Shown here piece by piece: positions 5,236 through 5,877 of a stretch of DNA of 5,877 nt; the stretch's first letter is position 1; the number at the start of each line of letters is the position of its first letter. Source of the stretch: Clostridiales bacterium UBA4362 (lineage in GTDB: Bacteria > Bacillota > Clostridia > TANB77 > CAG-508); the NCBI GenBank assembly GCA_002393975.1, contig DGSM01000132.1:1-5877 (forward strand). The letters run 5' to 3'. Made by a program: the position numbers and the translations under genes. The notes beneath the pieces were generated by a model. It was given only the letters and a program-made list of their open reading frames with translations, ran no database searches and had not been told where the DNA came from.

Positions 5236-5241
5236 CATGAC

Positions 5242-5877
5242 TTAAATATTTTTGGCTTGATCATTTTGTTTATTTGCATCAACTTGTAACCTAGCGTCAA
5301 TCACCATTCTTAGAGCTTTTGCATAATCCTCAACCCATACTAGATTAGGATCATCATTATTTGGATTAAAAACTGCCTCTGATAGTCTTCCAATTCCCAG
5401 TTTAGCATATTTTCGAGCATTTTCATATTCCATTTTTTCAGGATCTGTAGCTTGTAACGCTTGAGTAAGCTTGATTTTATCATCTTGATCTTTTGTATTG
5501 TAACTATACATATATCCCACAGCAGCCAAAAATTGATCTGTACCGATCTCACTTTTTTTAAGCATGGTGTCAAAATCTGATCTTCTAAATCCTCTACTTT
5601 CTGGTGTTATAAAATCTATATATGGTGGATCTACTTTCATACTATCTTTAAAACCATTCTTGCTAAGATCTGAATTATCACCTGGAGTTAATGGCTCTCC
5701 TGGTATTCCTATAGGCCCATGTACAGGATTATTTACTCCTGATTGTACTTGTCCACCATTGTTGCCTCCTGGTATTGGTTGTTGGTGGGTATTTCCTGGT
5801 TGGTTGTTTCCTGGTTGGTTATTTACTGGTTGATTATTTACTGGTCGATTATTTACTGGTTGGTTATTTACTGGTTG
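5242..5877 (-). CDS. Unrecognised protein with QPVNN repeats and helical C-terminal domain (5' part outside window)
   Basis: The frame is open from the window edge to the TAA at 5242-5244, giving 211 visible residues. The ATG at 5640 is internal: the same frame continues without a stop for 79 more codons with clearly protein-like content, and no ribosome site precedes it. In order: six pentapeptide units (QPVNN/RPVNN/QPGNN/QPGNT) at the start, a Gly/Pro/Gln/Asn-rich linker (HQQPIPGGNNGGQVQ, then GIPGEPLTPGDN), then from about residue 80 a compact mixed, largely helical domain of about 125 residues (PPYIDFITPESRGFRRSDFD, GTDQFLAAVGYMYSY, ENARKYAKLGIGRLSEAVF, VWVEDYAKALRMVIDARL) ending in a polar tail. 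I do not recognise this domain. No TM or sortase signal is visible in the part shown. It precedes the consensus promoter, so it may belong to a separate transcript, but same strand and adjacency suggest a related function. Confidence 0.75.
   Translation of the reverse strand, partial: QPVNNQPVNNRPVNNQPVNNQPGNNQPGNTHQQPIPGGNNGGQVQSGVNNPVHGPIGIPGEPLTPGDNSDLSKNGFKDSMKVDPPYIDFITPESRGFRRSDFDTMLKKSEIGTDQFLAAVGYMYSYNTKDQDDKIKLTQALQATDPEKMEYENARKYAKLGIGRLSEAVFNPNNDDPNLVWVEDYAKALRMVIDARLQVDANKQNDQAKNI
5788..5877 (-). repeat. 15-bp tandem repeat encoding QPVNN/QPGNN pentapeptides, continuing past the window
   Basis: Six consecutive 15-bp units (5863-5877, 5848-5862, 5833-5847, 5818-5832, 5803-5817, 5788-5802) encode QPVNN, QPVNN, RPVNN, QPVNN, QPGNN and QPGNT. 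The first four are nearly identical in DNA (CAACCAGTAAATAAC with single changes) and degenerate toward the gene's 3' side. The unit length is a multiple of three, so gain or loss of units keeps the frame. The array is cut by the window edge, so the copy number is unknown. Confidence 0.9.

Noticed and set aside
5564..5833. A plus-strand open frame giving a Gly/Pro/Trp/Leu-rich product at the repeat region.
   Set aside because: It is the reverse complement of the Pro/Gly/Asn-rich linker and QPVNN repeats. The minus-strand reading is continuous with a normal protein domain, while this one is low-complexity with no ribosome site.

Overview
All recognisable genes lie on the minus strand, so transcription runs from high to low coordinates. 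The DNA is strongly AT-rich. Genes are tightly packed, often overlapping, with good purine-rich Shine-Dalgarno sites (AGGAGG, GGAGG), TGA used as a stop codon, and one perfect sigma-A-type promoter. This fits a low-GC Firmicute, most likely of the Clostridia. A Patescibacteria/CPR genome is an alternative, because that group carries a similar gene order. TGA as stop argues against a Mycoplasma-type genetic code.

The window is the core of a Gram-positive-type type IV secretion (conjugation-like) machine. In transcription order: (1) the 3' part of an unrecognised gene (5242-5877, running off the window) with a QPVNN/QPGNN pentapeptide repeat, a Pro/Gly/Asn-rich linker and a helical C-terminal domain. 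(2) An intergenic region with a consensus promoter (-35 at 5170-5175, -10 at 5147-5152). (3) A signal-peptide protein with an Ig-like domain joined to a VirB2-like membrane hairpin, split by a frameshift into two overlapping frames (4836-5102 and 4223-4894). (4) Two further small signal-peptide, two-TM proteins of VirB2/TrbC pilin type (3733-4206 and 3295-3678). (5) A 134-bp spacer (3155-3294 less the stop region) with a triple 11-bp repeat, a perfect 14-bp inverted repeat and a probable extended -10 promoter. (6) A PrgI/VirB3-like membrane protein (2777-3154). (7) A membrane-anchored, coiled-coil protein with a TraC/VirB4-N-like domain and an AT-hook-like tail (1546-2784). (8) A VirB4-family ATPase with visible Walker A and B motifs, starting inside gene 7 and running off the low-coordinate edge (1-1598).

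Working model (inference): the Ig-hairpin protein and two pilin-like proteins form the extracytoplasmic or membrane filament/channel parts. The PrgI-like protein is the inner-membrane scaffold that normally partners VirB4. The VirB4-like ATPase and its TraC-like partner power assembly or transfer. The strong promoter precedes the pilin block. The hairpin plus second promoter between the pilins and the PrgI-TraC-VirB4 block could let pilins be made in excess of the energising machinery. No relaxase, coupling protein (VirD4/TcpA), VirB6-like protein, tRNA, CRISPR array or insertion sequence is visible, so whether this is a mobile conjugative element or a resident secretion/pilus system cannot be settled here. 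There is no gene-free stretch longer than 300 bases.
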